DNA of 64,000 nt from Neodontobutis hainanensis (GCA_024349245.1 JALDNG010000022.1:16983001-17047000); one strand, 5' to 3'; counted from the stretch's first letter, positions 11,001 to 26,822 are shown. Made by a program: numbers and translations. The notes: generated by a model from the letters alone, not told the origin.

Positions 11001-14000
11001 CAGTCCTTAGTCCATTTAAACACTGAGGTCTTGCCCAAAATCTAAGTGGGGTGACATTGGGATAACGGCCACTTTAACAGCCCACCTGCAAAATCATTAC
11101 AAACCATGTAAGACACTGAAATTCCAGCTCCACAGACAGTTTGTTTCCACATTGCTTTTAGCTGTGACTGTACTCTACCCCATTGCCCAAAAATGCCTTG
11201 CACACCCTCAGCTTGTAGGTGGCTTCTTCATTGTCTTCGCTCAAAGATGTGTCAGACATTGACAGTGCAGAGACAGAGAAGTTCGTGTTTCGTATCGGGC
11301 ACATTTGACAGTCTCTGTCACGGCTTTCAGTGGGAAGTCAGGATGACAGCGGCAGAATCTCAGCAGGACATTTCTTCCCTGGACATCATTTATGAAGGTT
11401 TATTAGACTCGATCGCCACATTATAGCCACACCAAACTCGAGAGTGGTAAAAAAAAAAAGGGGGGACTCTTCCTTCTTCGTGGACACCTCTCTCGCTGCT
11501 CCAACAATTACTACTGAGGCAGCGCAGCAGGCGTCTGACAGTGATGAGACGTGTGTGGAAATGTGTACTCCTGTGTGTGTCAGTGATGATGCACCTCAGT
11601 TACTAATGCAGCCTTATATCTAAAGTCTGGGATTTCACTTTCAATTCTACAGTTATTAAGAGACGAGAACAGGCACAAACAAATGGACTTACATCAATGC
11701 ATAAGCACAGGGGAACAACCCCATGGAAATGTCGGCTCACTGTGTCAAAGCAGATGGCACTTCCAGAGGAAAACCATGTTAGGATTTCACAAACAGCACA
11801 TAAACCACTAATGGAAGCTTTGGCATTAAAAGTAACTGGACTGTATGAAATATAGCCAATTGGGACTGTGTGAAAGCTAATGCTTTTATAACAGGGTCAC
11901 ACAAATAAGACTCTGCCCAATAAGCTGCACAATATATTTCAAATGTATTGTTCTCCCAATACAACAAACAATATGTGCATCGCAAAGAAGTGGTTGTATC
12001 TCAATAATATACTGTTATGGCCTTCCATGTGACAGACATTTTATATTTTTAACAACTGACCAGTCAGAGCTCTAAATCACATTGTGGCTCAAATAAATCA
12101 GTAAAACGTAGTTAGTGACAGCAGGTCGACCAGTGCAAGAGGATTATAATAGTTTAGAACCATGTATTTTTTTATATAATGCAATTAAATTTTCACTATG
12201 GCAAAGTGGAATATCAAAAGTATTATTTTTATTAAAACATTAAATTTAGGTCACGTGTGCTGCAAACATTCATTGTAGTTATAACCAGAGACTAAAAGGA
12301 GTTATGACCCTCCTATAGACTTACAGGAGATAAATGTTTAGAGACGGCTGCTGAAAATGAGAATCCTACGACTTTATTTGATGCAGAAGCTCATTTAACT
12401 GTCATTGACTAAAATGTTTACCACATCTACCAGCCTCAACTTTAAGCATTACACGACAAGGACCTGTCTAAAAGAAAGATAATGGGTGAACCAAATTTCT
12501 AATGAATAAACTGAATATGTTTATGCTATATTTTATATGTAATTTCTTAAATACACATAATATGCTGCATTTTAAAACAGTTGCTGTCATAGTTGATTAT
12601 TTTTGTCACTAATCTACATTTGAACACTGAACAATACAATCAGTCTTTTGCAATGCTTTGGTTTTGTGTGAAACTAATTTTATTTCTACAAGCTTACCTT
12701 TAAGTGCAACATTGCAGTTCTGTAGTTAAAGGCCAGTGAGTCAATGTGGAGAAAAAAAAACATATTTTTCAGCGAGTGAGAACAGAACAGACAGAGAAAG
12801 AGAAGAAAACCTGCCAGCTGTAGACATCAGGAGGTAAAGGGTTAAACAAGACCCCATCGTATTTTCATGCATCTTCTGCTTTTGACAGATGAAAAATGTC
12901 AACTGTCCTGTTTGTATTTGGGAGTTTTTGCACTATTCATCTGCTTCATTAGTGCCTGCTGCTCCTACCCCTGACAGCTGCCGGCCCCCTGCTCTGAGCA
13001 CAAAAAACACACTCGCTCACAAAGGTGCATGTCCGCGCACACAAACACACTGCCTTTTTTTTTTTTTTTTCAGACTGTGTCGTCGCTGTGGGTTCGATGA
13101 TTGACTCACTCTCTGACCTCTGAGGCCCCGGTGTGTGTGTGTAGCTCTGAGTGTGTACGGTTCATTGATATTCGGGAGACATACAATGCACACGCATGCC
13201 TGCTGTCTGTCTGAGGGCTGTGAGCGGCTGGTGGCAGAACACACGCACCGCTTCAGACATACAGCATTACTCCAGCCATTGTTCCAGGGCTCTCCTTCAG
13301 ACGGTCAGAGGTGGGCAGAGCAGCCAGAATCTACACTCAGGTTAAAGTACCTTAAAATAAAAAGGGCTCAGGTAAAAGAAACCGTTGTGCTGGGATATGT
13401 AATGAGTCGGGTCATTATGGGTCAGTTTACAATTTACACTATCAAAAGAAGAAAAGCTACCTGAAAAAGAACAACTGCGTACAACTTTGGAAATGTTGTA
13501 GTCATTTTGTCATTTGGCTCCATCAGTGTGGTTCGCTAAAGGTTGGAGCTAAACACTGTACTTTGTTGGGCTGACGATTGAGAAAATCTAAAATGGTAAA
13601 AATGTCAAGTCAAAGGAAAAACCCAAACTGACAATATTTTCTCAACTGAAGCATGTCTTATAGTCATATTCCAAGAATGTAGTTTTTTATTCAAAAACAA
13701 AGATAGTTAATTAGCAACAGTTATTATTGTTTTTTTTATTTATTTTTAGGACAGTGTAAAATGTCCTTTAAGCCAAAGTAGAAATGCTTGTACCACACTA
13801 TATCTTAACAGCTAATGTCCATCTGTTGTCCTATATTGTACATGTTTTTGGGTGAAGAGGAAGGGCCCTGCCTTGGATGGGAATCAAACCCAGGACCATC
13901 TTGCTGTGAGGCAGGAGGTGCTAACCACTCCACCACTGTGCCAATAAAGTCAGCGTTATAATAGTGAGTCTCTAAAATATATGAAAAAAAATGGATCATT

Positions 14001-17000
14001 TCTGAATTTAAAGTTCAGGAACTAGAAATTAAAGAGCGCAATAAAACACAAAAGCCAAAACACACTTCACAGAAAGAAACCAAACAGAATAACCACACAT
14101 TATATCAACATTAACCACACGGAAGTACAAAGGAATTTTTCCTGCACTGGAACATACATTCACTAGAAGGTCCATAGCGGTAGATCTGCATCAGCCATTA
14201 ACCTCTTCTATAAATACCTGCATATACCACTGTTTAAAAATGACACAGCATCTTAAAGGCTACCTGACTTTTTATTGTTCACTGTTGATGCTAGTAAAAC
14301 ACCGCTTTGCACACATTTGTTTACATTTGTGAGAAACAAACCGGCATTGCCATGTGTCTTTAATGACCACTAGTTAATGGAAGAACATGGGTTTGGTGGA
14401 ATATTTGGCCAGAGCAGGACCAGACCAAGACTATAGGTGGATTACAGCTGTCCGAGATGTTACTAGTTGGTGAGTCTTTTATGAAAAGGGTACATGCACA
14501 CAGTTACTCGAAAAATGCTTTTGTAATGCCATTTGGTTAATGTTATTGTAATGTTGTGTGGTTAAGTCACATGTAAAATTGTAGATCTGACATTTAGATA
14601 CTGCTGCCTTTTGTCATGCAATGCTGTTTTTAATGTTGCATCATATTACAAGCACTGTGCTGAGAGTCCCTACACTTGTTCGGTAAAATAAAGTCATAAT
14701 GTTGAAGACAAAATGTTTAGTGTAAATGACTTGAACCAGGAGTTACTCAAGTGAAGTGAGTAAATGTAACTATTTAAGATCCACTTCTGCAGCTGGTCAG
14801 TTTTGCTCTCCTCAGTCCAGCCATAAAACCAGCCTGCCCATCTAAAAAGGTCTGAATGGGACCTTCCAGTTTAATTAACACTGAGCCAAGTCCCCCTCAA
14901 ATCCAGCCTCTTTTCCCTGGACGCCAATTAAAAGGAGATTTAAGAGCCCCAACCCTCCGCTTACTCTCTTCATCCAACCAGGGACCTTTTTAAACAGAAT
15001 ACCACCTAATCCTACATTTTAACGAGAGCAGGGACCAGATATTAATACATAGATGGATATACTAATGTTTACCGCTTGTTATAGAGTAAAGATACAGAGA
15101 CTTCATATAAAGAATATTTATATTGTAATGATGGCCATAACCAGGAATTTTCATGTAGCCAGGGTCAGAGAAGCAGTAAAAGTATAAAAATGTCCTTTAC
15201 GTTCAGGCGGAAACAAAGTGCATTTTATTCAAAAAACTGTCAAATCAGTTTAGAAGTATGCTACACACTGAGAAGAACTGACATTCTGAGTTGAACTATA
15301 TTCAGAAAATATAGCCCATAGATAGAAAAATTTGACAAATGGTCAATACTGGCTCAGAATTCTACACACAGACATTTTGTTTAAAATGTGCATTTTTTTC
15401 CTGACACTAAAGCCGGCATGTATTTGTTTTCTGATCCTATGCTGTATGCTTATTATAAACCACACTTGTCAGTTTTTTTGGCGATTCCTTCGCATTATTT
15501 ACACACATGAGGTTAAAGATAATAAGGATGAAGTATATTCATCAAGAAAGTTATTTCTATATATATCGTACATTGTATGACTACTCAGTAGAAGTGATGA
15601 GAGCCCAACCTTTTACATTCTCATTGGTTCTTCATGCGTCTTTATGATCATATATTAATCAAGGCAATAAGTCACAGAGCAGGGACCGTCATTAAAAATA
15701 TACCTGCACCCAGAGGAGTCGTCACTCCTCTAGTTCAACACACTAAAAAGCAAAGCCTAAAGATAAAAGGAAGAATAGAGGGCTTGAATTAAAGTGCGAG
15801 ATTATTCCAGCGGGGTAAACTTTTGAGGAAAACTGATAAAGGACGTTCTGAAGTTTCAAAACATCCCAACATTAAAGGCTATTTGAAGGGACGGAAAGTT
15901 CTGTTCAAAATATTATGAATGTTAAGTTAAATGAGTTTAACTTTTGTGTTTCTATAAAGTAAAAAAATTCCATTATGTATCAGTAAGTCTGTAAAATGAG
16001 TAGTGTCATGTTGTTTTAGATACAGAATGTATTTTATGGACTAATGTCATGATCTAGTGCAAATCTTTTCCAACTGTAACTGCTCTTTTTTACTTGTGCA
16101 GGCAACATTGTTTTTTTGATGGACAAAGCTTGGGCATTAGACTGTTCTCAGTCACATGACCTTTTGTTGACATTGCCATCTTGGTTGGCAAAAGAAAATG
16201 GTCAGTATGTAAAATATTTTATTTTAGAAAGAAATGTTTAACATTGAAAATAGAAATTGTGTAATGATGTGTCGTGTTTACAGCTGTGTTCTTGTGAGCT
16301 GTGTGATGTAAAGCCAATTCTCTCACTGGTGTGCTGATGTAGTTTTCCACTTCACCTGATCATGGACTCTTCTGTAGAAAGTGTTCATCTCGTGTGTATG
16401 GAACAATAAAACTTTCACCAGAATCCAGTTAATTCAAAAAAGAAAAAAACATTTTTTTTTAAATTCTATTTCTGAATTCAAAATATTATCTTTTTTTTCC
16501 CAATTGTTAATTACATTAGACTAAGCAAGTGCGTATATGATAAACATGACTACCAATAGTCTGGAAAACTTTTAGAGAGGCAGCACATCACATGCAAACA
16601 CCAGCTGCTGGGAACCTAGCATTTTGGGGTCTCGTAAAAACCAAGTGCAAAACGAGGGGAGGGACAGGAATGAAGCACAAGGCCCGGGACACAAAAGGTT
16701 CGGATGGCTCTATTAAAAGGAAGGATACACATTTCTGTACAGCTCCTGATAACCTTTGTACTGCACTTCTGTTTCATGGGAAATATATTTTTTAAAGTGC
16801 AGCGTTCATTAAAGCAGATATGATTGTTGGGAAGTTGATTTGACTCTGGGGAAGCAAAGCCAAACCTGAGAAAGCACCAATTTATCAACTAGCAATGCCA
16901 TGTGACCCCTTTCAGCTTCCTGGTAAAAGTGAGGGTCAGGAAGCTGCAGCCCTGTTACCACTGCATTCATTGGGGCTTGGAGCGGGACATAGGCCGAGGT

Positions 17001-20000
17001 CAAGTGATGTAATGAGGTTGAACATGGGAGAAAGGCATCAAACAGAATGGGAGATGAAGACCGACGCGCATACAATGACCACGTATTGACGGACGGACCC
17101 CCAAAAGACCCTAGACCAACCCCTCGGGGCTCAAGAATGAAAAATGCAGCTTCTTTCAACCAATGGAGCTGTTTCACACGTAAGGAACTCCCTGGTATAC
17201 ACAAAACAACATAGTAAAGCACAAGCCTCAGCCAATACAATGTTCACTGTGAAATCAATGCTCACCGAAGGGATCAGACGTGGATTTCAGTGTGAATTCC
17301 TTAAGCTTGAAGGTTAAGTGAGGAAAGGGAAGCACACAGCGGGGAAAATAGCACAGGACAGAAGAATTTGTGCATAGAGAAATAAAGGGAAGGAGTTTAG
17401 ACCAAGAAACGGTAACTTTCCTGACACTACGAATACACCGTGGAGTATTCAGGTATCTATTCATCAAAGAGAATATGCATACCATGGTGTGCACTGCTGT
17501 GATAACAATACAGCTGTAAAATCTTTATCTCCACGGGCTGTGCACATTGTTCACCTTGACCCAATGGCTGGAGATCTGCCGCTGCTCTTCTTCAGACATT
17601 ACTTTCTCTTCTCTCCAGCAATCCATAACCCCTGCGCTCAACAACACCACCTCTTGGTTTTTCCCCTCTGCTCCGTTTCGCCTGAAAACAGCTCTCTTTT
17701 GATTCTTATGTCTTGCCCTGCAGCTGCACTCAAAAAGAATTCAAGCCTGAATGCAATTTAAGTATACAATATAAATTGTTTAATAGTTTAAGCTGTTAAT
17801 GCTATGAATAAGTCATAGGTCACACTGTAATTTTTTTTTATAACCATTTATTATTTATGTACAACCTTGAAGATTGCAGGGTTAACACTTGGAGACATTC
17901 ACTCACAGAGAACAATTCAGACTGACATTATTTACCTTTGTTCTCTGAGCCAGGAACGCCAACAACTTTTATGAATAATACAAACAGGAACAAGATTATT
18001 ATCTCTGTAACAATTGAAAGTAGTTTCTCCAAATGTTTGATGTAAACAGCATAATTCTACCATTAAAAAGAATCTGCAATAGGGTTGAACAGTGCAGTCC
18101 AAGTATTTCCTGTTGATTGACAAATAATGAGTTACATCATCAACTCTAACCCGTGGACTTCTAAGCATCTTGTCTTTGATTTGATCAGATCAGAACAGCC
18201 CTACAGAATAAAATAACCATAAAAAATATGTCTACCTTATGACATCATACAAAGACCAAGATCAAGACTTAAGTGACTTAAGTGAAAAACCAAGATATCA
18301 TTGTTTTCGTTTGGGCTAAGTGAATAAGAGTCTTCAGGATCAAGGGTCTACGTTCCTGAAATGTTGGAGTATGAACACTACATGAAAACAATAAAAATCA
18401 AATTTAAAATTGAAATTTACTAAAGCCTGAGTTAGTGGCTAAAACAGATGGATTAGAATAACAAATGTATTCCTTCAAAGCATTTTCTACCACAGCTTTC
18501 CCTCACTCTCTCCTAATATCCAGAAGCTCTTTTGTTACTCTGTATTTTCCTGTTTGGTCCACAGTCTTTGACCCCTAGTAGTGGCAGATCAATGTTTACA
18601 ACGTGATCAGGGCTCTCTGTCTGACACCATAAAACAAATCAATGTTCCACATGCAGTTCTGGATCGAGCAAAAAAACAGCTTTCTCCACAAAATATAAAA
18701 ACATGGGAGCGTCTACATGCACCCTTTTTTACGAGCCAGAAAACGCTGTGAAAAGAAAAGTATATTGAACTGAACTGAATATGGCCTCAATGCTTTATGC
18801 GGGGTCATGAAAATGATTAAATAATGATAATAAACCTGTTTTGATATTGGAGGAGGCAAATGTTTCAATCATGGACTAGCTACTACGACTTACCTTATCA
18901 TAATTTGTACAATGAAACAAAGATATCTATGATACTTATGCAATGATATTACCTACTCACCAGGAATAATATAACCCAGAAAGAGGTATTTTTACTTAGT
19001 GCAAACTCCACACAGACACCACATAAAGAAAAAGTACAGACACAGACTGTGACCTACAGAACCCTCTGCGTTTAACCAACCACAGCCCTGCTTCAGCGCA
19101 GTGGATTGTGGGGAAAATAATTAGCATGAAGGACTGCGGTCTCTGAGCAACCATGACCTGCAAACTGAGCTCAAACTTATGCCGTGTGCATCCTCTACCT
19201 TTATGCCTGAGGCCCTGCGAAGAAGGTATAGTCACTGGTGCGTTTTAAAGGCAGCCCAAGTGATCGGCAACTCGAGGGATTTCAACGGAGAAAAGAAAAT
19301 GTGGATGTTTTCTTGACCGGGTGTATGTTTCTGAAAAAAGTGCATGTGTCTGTATCCAGTGTATTCAGAGGTTGTGAAGGTTAAATGTTAAAATGACTGC
19401 TATCATACATGCCTATCAGTTTTCCTTCTGTGTGCTTCTCATGCTCCTCTCAGTGTGGTCCGCTGCACAGTCCAGACTAACTAAACTAGTCAGTGTTACA
19501 GGGCGGCCATATATAAAACACATGGCCATGTCAGTTTCCTTCAGTTCCCGGCTCTCAACATTTACCAGCTTCCCCGACTACAGAGCGGTAATTTAAAGCG
19601 TCGTAAGGCCCCGACTCAGCCAGGCCACAGGAAAAGATGACAGGGGTACGACATCGAGACGCGTAACATTCAATTTCCATAGCATTAAATCATTTGTCTT
19701 AGTTAATCTGACAAGCAGAGAAGGTAAATACAAAGCAATCTAATGAAAAACTATGTACTGTTTTTATAGTGCTGGTTGTCTGTCAATATTCTCATTCAAT
19801 GAAGCCATAATACACATTCTTGTAATTTTCTACATGCCACTTGTTGTCCGGCCACTTTTACAGAAGCCCCAACCTTATTTTCTGTTTGTCTTATTAAATA
19901 CATTGCCTTTGCACTTCTTTATGCTGATCCTGAAAACAATCCTAACAATCCTACAAACCTTGTGAAATCTATACCTATATAACCACTAAAATATGTGCAA

Positions 20001-23000
20001 GGTAGGCTTGGTATCTTTTTTTCATGTTTTAAAAAGTTTTTTTTTTGGCAGGCGTCAACTCTCAATTCCCAATTAAATTTTATTTATTAGGCATATGACA
20101 TTAAACATTAAAGTAGCACAGCCTAACCTTTAGCTAGTAGCATTATGAAGTCCAAAAATACAAATTCTTGTATTGATTAAATGGTTCTTAGACAGGTAAT
20201 TGGTGGAATCATACCTATGTCACTGACACAGTTACCTCAGCTGGACACAAAACTCTGAGAAGAGCTCACCTCAGAAGAAATAGGCCAATACACTGGCAGA
20301 GTTATATTTGTACAAAAGTCTTCCAAACCTGTTGGTTTTGGACAGTTTCCTCTTGAAAATAAACAACACAAACAGTCTGTGAGGGATCTGTGCCATCTAG
20401 TGGCTAAAAGTTACACAGTGCCGCTTTAAATTCAAATGAAATGTCACATAAAGTTGGCAGTGAATAGTTTATTTACAACTCCTGCAGTTAAGCTTATACA
20501 AAAAGACAGACTTTGATCAGTGCTTGAACAAATAAAAGTAATTGAATCTCTATTTGCACTTTCACAAAAGACACGCTACACATTACAATAGAACAATGCA
20601 CAATATGCATTACTGACCTACTTATTTTAGTAATCAGACTTTAGCCAGCCTTTTACCTTAACCACCACAAAGTTCCAAACAGACATGCCTTTTCCAGACG
20701 TTGTTCTACACATGAACCAATAATCTTGGTTGTATATTTTCCAAGTTTCCAAGATTGTCAAGTGGGATATCTCTGTTAATTTTACATGGAACACATAAGA
20801 GTTCCAAGAAACAAATAAAAACTGTATTTGGCTGCTTTTTTCTTTACAACTACAATTTACAATCAGGTTCCAAATCAGACTAAGACTTGAACAAAGAAAA
20901 GTCAATGGTCAATGGGGTCAATGTTAAAACCAGAAACAAAATTTTGTCTTTCTGTAACCCAGCAGTGCTAGCCAGACAAGGACATTGCCCAGAAGCTAAG
21001 GTGGAGAAGGATGGATCCCGTGCAGTGTTTTCTTTATGTGTGTCTTCTACAATGCAACAATATTTTCTTCATATCAATTGTATTTCCATAGGTGATTTTA
21101 CTAGTCACTTGCTTTGTTCAGTTCAGTTGCAACCACATTTTTTCTGGCTGCTAAGACTATTAAGTATCTTCTTTGATTATCGTTTCTCATGAACCTGGTG
21201 TATATGTTTTTGTATATTTCTTTAATATGATGTTACAGATGGTTGTGTTTGTATGTGTCTGAACCAATGTGCTCTCATATCATTCCGACAGTCGACTCCA
21301 AGGGTGACAGTGTGTGCACATATTCCCATAGTTTACCTCGTAGAGCAAGCATCCTAGCGACCAGATGTCAGATTTGAAGTTGTATCCGTTTTCATGTAAC
21401 CTCTCTGGTGACATGTAGTAAGGAGTACCCACTGGAGCACAGAAGTACAGGGGAAGGGGGGAGGGGGGGAGAAAGAGAGAACAGGACAAAGAGACAAGCA
21501 TTGTTAGCATTTTTCATCAATATTACTGATACAGCTCACATGAACAGTGCAGAGGCGCAGCCGAGGAGACGAGGTGTTGTCTCCGACTGTGACAGTGGTT
21601 TGAAAACTCACCAAGAGGAAAAATAACTAGCCTCAGATGTGAAAAAGGACAGATTCTTAGGCATGTTCAGTAGAGTTAGTAGTAGTAACTCTTGCAAGTG
21701 CTGTTTTCTTCAAAGTAGAGGATTAAGAAATAAAAGTTAAATTGTATAAATATATATTCTCACCTCCAAATAACACTTAATGTTCTGTTCCTGAGTGGAC
21801 AAACTGAGAACTGCTGAGGGAGAACCACATTCATGTGTTTCATTTAAATGTGTAAATGTGTACCCTTGGTCACATTTGTCATAGACTGGTTATGGTCTTA
21901 ATTCCACAAACACTAAAGTGACTAAGGTAAATAGGATACTGAAGCCAAGTTTATTTTCTGTGCTAGTGTTGCACGTTTCTATAGTATTTACCACTTTTGG
22001 AGAACATTTTGGTTTACTGTAATTATTATAGCGCTTTAGTCTAAATTATGTCTTGGATTTGGATTTAGACAGACTTTGTTGACATTAAAATATACATAAG
22101 TGCAAACATAATTTAATTTTGTTCTTATGGTTGAGCATAGTATAAATATACAACAGCAGACTAAATAAATATCTAAAACATGAACATTGCACATGAATAT
22201 TAAAGTTAAATGTACAGTTTACAAAAGAGAGAAGGTTCATGTAGAGAACCACTCAACAGAGTCAAACTAAGACTAACTAACATGTCAAAATAACATCATT
22301 TTAGAGTTTAATTTTTTTTTCCCCATTTCTGCCTATTTGAATCATTGTTTCCCTTTAGCAGAAATAATGACCCTTCTTTCCGTTTGATAGGTATGTATTT
22401 TGTTCAAGGTGACTTAAACTTGAATGTACATTGTCTCATTCTTCCTCTGCACCTATACAGTAAATACACTACATAAAGTCCAAGATGGGTTGCATGCACA
22501 TGTACAGCAGACACGCACATACTGCACTTACAAAATATACATAAATCAGTTTTGATTAGTGCGGCTCCATAATGATCTGAAACAGTAGTCAAAAAAGTAC
22601 GCCCAGGGAGCAGTGCTGAAGTCTTAAAAGTTGGCTGGTTCTGGTTTTGAAACTCAAGAATCCCAAACTGCCATTGAGACTGGCAGGACTCCAGAGACTC
22701 AGAGCTTTACCCGACCGGACACAAAGACGAACCACAGCATAACATCACATCCAGAACACGCTGCGGGAATCTCCAGAGATTTGCTGCAGTTCAGGCCAAC
22801 TTTGACTGCTCCCTTTCTTCTTTTTGCTGTGATTTCCAAAGTAAAAGTCTATCAAGCAAATCTAAAGAAGTTCTCAATTAATCGCATATGGTTGAAGGAT
22901 GGAAATGTTGCTGGCCCCACTCACTGTCCAATACCCAAAGCAACTCCCAAACCATATTCTTTACACAGAATGTAAAGTTGCTACAGAAATGTATTCAGCT

Positions 23001-26000
23001 CAGATATGAATAAATCAACAATTATAACTTGTTCAAGACTGTTCATGGTTGGTTCAAGTATCCCCGATGTGTGTATGTCCATTTTTGTAAAGGGATAGAC
23101 CTGCATTTTGAAAAGACAAATATATAAAACTGTTGTGAGGCACATTTTTCAGCCGAGGAGATGTTTTCGTTTTTATATCTATACTGAGTCTTCAGAGTTT
23201 ATAAACATACTTCCAGAAAATGCCAGATAAAAAAAAAAATACTATATATCTCATTATGTCTTGTGTGTAATGACTGGAGCAGCTGGCTTTACAGTGCCCC
23301 TACTGGCCTGACAGACATACTACAGTGCTCTTAACACAGCCTGAACTTTTATCGTTTTGATTCTGCTACAGGCCAGTATTTGCGTTTGGCTCTATGTAAA
23401 CGGCCCTTACTGTCTACAATACATAACTACATAACTGTCAGTACACCTCTAGTTAGGAAAAGCAGACGGAAGCACTGACACAGGCTTCTACAACTTGGGA
23501 CAATGTGGTGGGTAATAGGTAAAATACAGCTTTTCATACCTGGAACTTTCTATTAATTTCTACAAAGACTAAATGTGGTTGTCTGAACCACACAAGGACC
23601 ACACATTTAATAATAATAATAATAATCTTTATTTTTATATAGCGCTTTTCCACCTACTGTAGTAGGCACTCAAAGCGCTTTACATACATTAAACTATTAA
23701 CCAGTGTTACAGACCATCACTGGATGTAATGTAGGTTAAGTGTCTTGCCCAAGGACACAACGACAGTATGTGGGGGAGAGCGGGATGTTATGATGTTTTG
23801 GGATGTTTCGAGCGGGGATTAGGTGGATACATTTACAGTCGTACATGGTTTAGTCTCTGTTCTGCTGCTCCTGTCTGCTACACCAAACAGGGAGTGTACT
23901 GAAAACTATCTTCTGTAGGAAATACATTATAGCCCAAAATCACACTTGCAAAATAAAGGTGACAATAACAGTGATCCACAGGTCAATTAACTGAATCAAA
24001 AGCCACACAGATGTTACTGAAGTCACACAAATGCAATACTTTTCCAGGGCGTGACCATAATTCACTTCAAACTGTATTTTTTTGTTAATATATTGTCATT
24101 GGCTATCTAATTGAAACATACCACACGGTTTGAGTCAAAATTTCTACCAAACCCCAGCCCTGCCCTGAGCCCATAAAGCACACCAAGAGAAATAACAGAG
24201 CCAAGAGGAAGAGTTTAAAGCGGCTGACTGGTGGTTGTTGAGTTTACAATTCACACAAGTGAGCCGGGCAGGTGAGAACAGCTCTCAGGCGAAAAGAGCT
24301 CATGAGAAAAGTCAATTTACAGGAAAAAGAAAAGGCCTCAGCAGTCCGCTCACAGTGTGTTGGTTTGCACACAGTTGCTCTGCGCTTTCACAGCTTGTGG
24401 AAACTCAGGTACCACTAATGTAATCGCAATTAATACAACTATTACAGCGCGGTCTATTAAACTGGAAGTCTTTGGGAACTGAAATGAAAGCTAGCACTTT
24501 TAATTTTGGTGCTGATCTAATTGGGTTGAGAAAACATGCTTTTATGGTAAATGTGTGGTTTTGAATAATGAAGTGTTACCTGTCATTCCAAAAATAATCA
24601 GCATCTGCACAAAGAGAGCCAGCGTGCGAATAAACAAGGGCCTGGGGACTGCAGTTTTAATTGGTCATCAGGTTGTTTTCGTGGATTTGTGTGTGTGTGT
24701 GAGCGTGCATGTGAGGTCTCTTGGTGCAGTCTGAACAAGCTCCCCTAACATTCATTATTAGTTGATTAAAAAGAATCAGCCTCTCTTATGCTAATAGCTG
24801 CATAAAAAGCCACAGCGCTGGGCTCGGGCTCCTGCAGCATGCTAAATTAAGGGCACATTACTTATTCATGCAAATAAATTGAAAGTCATGTTGGGATTGA
24901 TTTCCATTATTATGAATGTATATGACAACACTGTTATGTAGTTATTTATTTTTTTATATACAATCATTGTTGTATAGGATGTGAGGTGCCTTGTAGCATA
25001 AAGACTTCTCTATAGAACTATTGCTAAAGGCTTTGTTAAATGCAGTGTTAAATCAACTAAAAGCAATGGTGATTTTAATCCATGTGTTGATCTGCCTGCA
25101 TTAAATAATTGGTATTGCAATAAAGAGCCAGCAGACTTTTGATATGCTCTGATTTATGGTAAAAGCTATGTTAAATTTGTTCTTTAATACAACATTTACA
25201 TTTCTGTCAGCAGTTAATAAGACGTAGTTGCTAAAAGCCTAATTCTTTTTCTCATTACGCTCAACTTCTGCCAGCTTATTTTGTAAACAGTGCTGCACAA
25301 TATACCAGTAAAAGCATAGTTGTCGTAAAATTAACTTTGCAAAGGACGCATATAACAAAAGAAGGTGTACTATGTGCCAGACATTCATGAACTTTATGAA
25401 TGTCATAGATTTGACAAATCAGACCAAAATGTAGTTTAAGTAAAAGCAAAACTCAACATTAACTTTGGGAAGTACAACAAAATAGACTACCTTTGTATTT
25501 AGCTTAAACACTATTACCAACTTATTTTAAGGCTATACTTGTTTTAATGAGTTAGCCCGTAAGTTTGAGCCATCATAATTATTTACAACATCAGGCTCCC
25601 AGAGGTGCTCCTGTTTCCATCTCCTCTCATTTCCCTTCCCCCATCTCTCCTCATCGTTAACACCTTTCTCATTACAGGTGTTAATGGCAGGTATATTATA
25701 TAACGTATTACTGCCAACAAGCTAGTCTTGGATACTGATACCTGCAATAATTACAACCATAATGAGATTTCTTTTCTGTTCATTTAGGGTAGGCAGAGTT
25801 CAGTATTTTGTAAATGTAGTTTTCTGAAATACTCCTGGATATTGCCAATATCCCTATAACAGTCAAGCAGATGTGAGAATATAGAAACAGGGACATAACT
25901 GGGTATTGCTATTTATGGGACAGACAAAAATATGCATTTATATCAAATCACAATGTCTCACCTGAAAAACAATTCAACAGAGTAATATAGGATAATACTT

Positions 26001-26822
26001 CTATCTGGCTGACATTTTTGTGCAGGATAATTTCAAAACCCATAGGCATCATATGTCAACTAGAACAAAACTTCTGGGACGAGGGGCTGCATTTGTTTTC
26101 TCACACCTGGGACACCGTCCAAAGGAAGCCAGACTACAGGGGGCTTTAAAAAGGACGACAAAACCTGTATGAATCAGCTGACAAGACATGTCACTAACAT
26201 CACAAGACTCTTCTGAGGAAGACTGCAGAGCGTTTAGAGGTCGAAACATGTCAAGGTAAACACTTAAAAACATTTGTCTGATTATAAGAAAACATAAACT
26301 TAACTTTCATGGATAATTTCTTAACAATTTGCACATTTACACTGAATAGTTTTAGCTGTTTAGTCCTTGTGCTGTTTGTCAGTGTCACGTGTCAAGTTTC
26401 TTTTAACCCCCTTGAAAATATGGCCTTTAAAGACCATGACAAAACTACTTCTCATTTTAAAAAAAAGACAGCTTGAATCTTAATTTCAACAAAGCCAGAC
26501 AAAATAAATAGGCAATCAGAACCTGAAATTAAACTATTGTGTGACCAAATAGAAAAGTGGGTGCCACCAGTGAGAGCAGTTATTTCAGTCTCACATTTCT
26601 AGAATTGAAGGTCATATTGCTGGTGTTATATAGATCAAAGTAATCACATATTGCATTTTTCCCTGTGCAGCTCTATTGACTGACTTGTAATTCTATAAGC
26701 ATATGCACCAATAAATTTGTCTCTATACAACTCACTGTGCATGACTCAAGCCTACAGTGGATGAATACACACGGGTATTCATGTGAATGTACATGTGTAT
26801 AGGAGACAAAATGTGTGTGACT

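Larger units (their letters stand above)
8980..21336 (-). other. nek7 intron 7
   Basis: This 12.4-kb intron is the largest. It holds SINE heads at 9742-9790 and 13868-13942, a degenerate tract at 9226-9660, a (CATT)n run at 9690-9718, a hAT-like end at 13306, and a short fish-repeat fragment near 20380-20420. A 143-codon frame at 16809-17240 has no recognisable domain and is treated as chance. Bases 14000-20300 show nothing beyond AT-rich intron. Confidence 0.6.

Noticed and set aside
13868..13942. tRNA-like A and B boxes, possible tRNA gene
   Set aside because: The sequence matches the head of a SINE present elsewhere in the window and cannot form a full cloverleaf by eye.
16809..17240. 143-codon minus frame in intron 7
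   Set aside because: No domain, no homologue recognised, no consistent splice borders; a frame of this length is expected by chance in 64 kb.
22631..22975. 114-codon plus frame in intron 6
   Set aside because: Low-information composition and no support from context.
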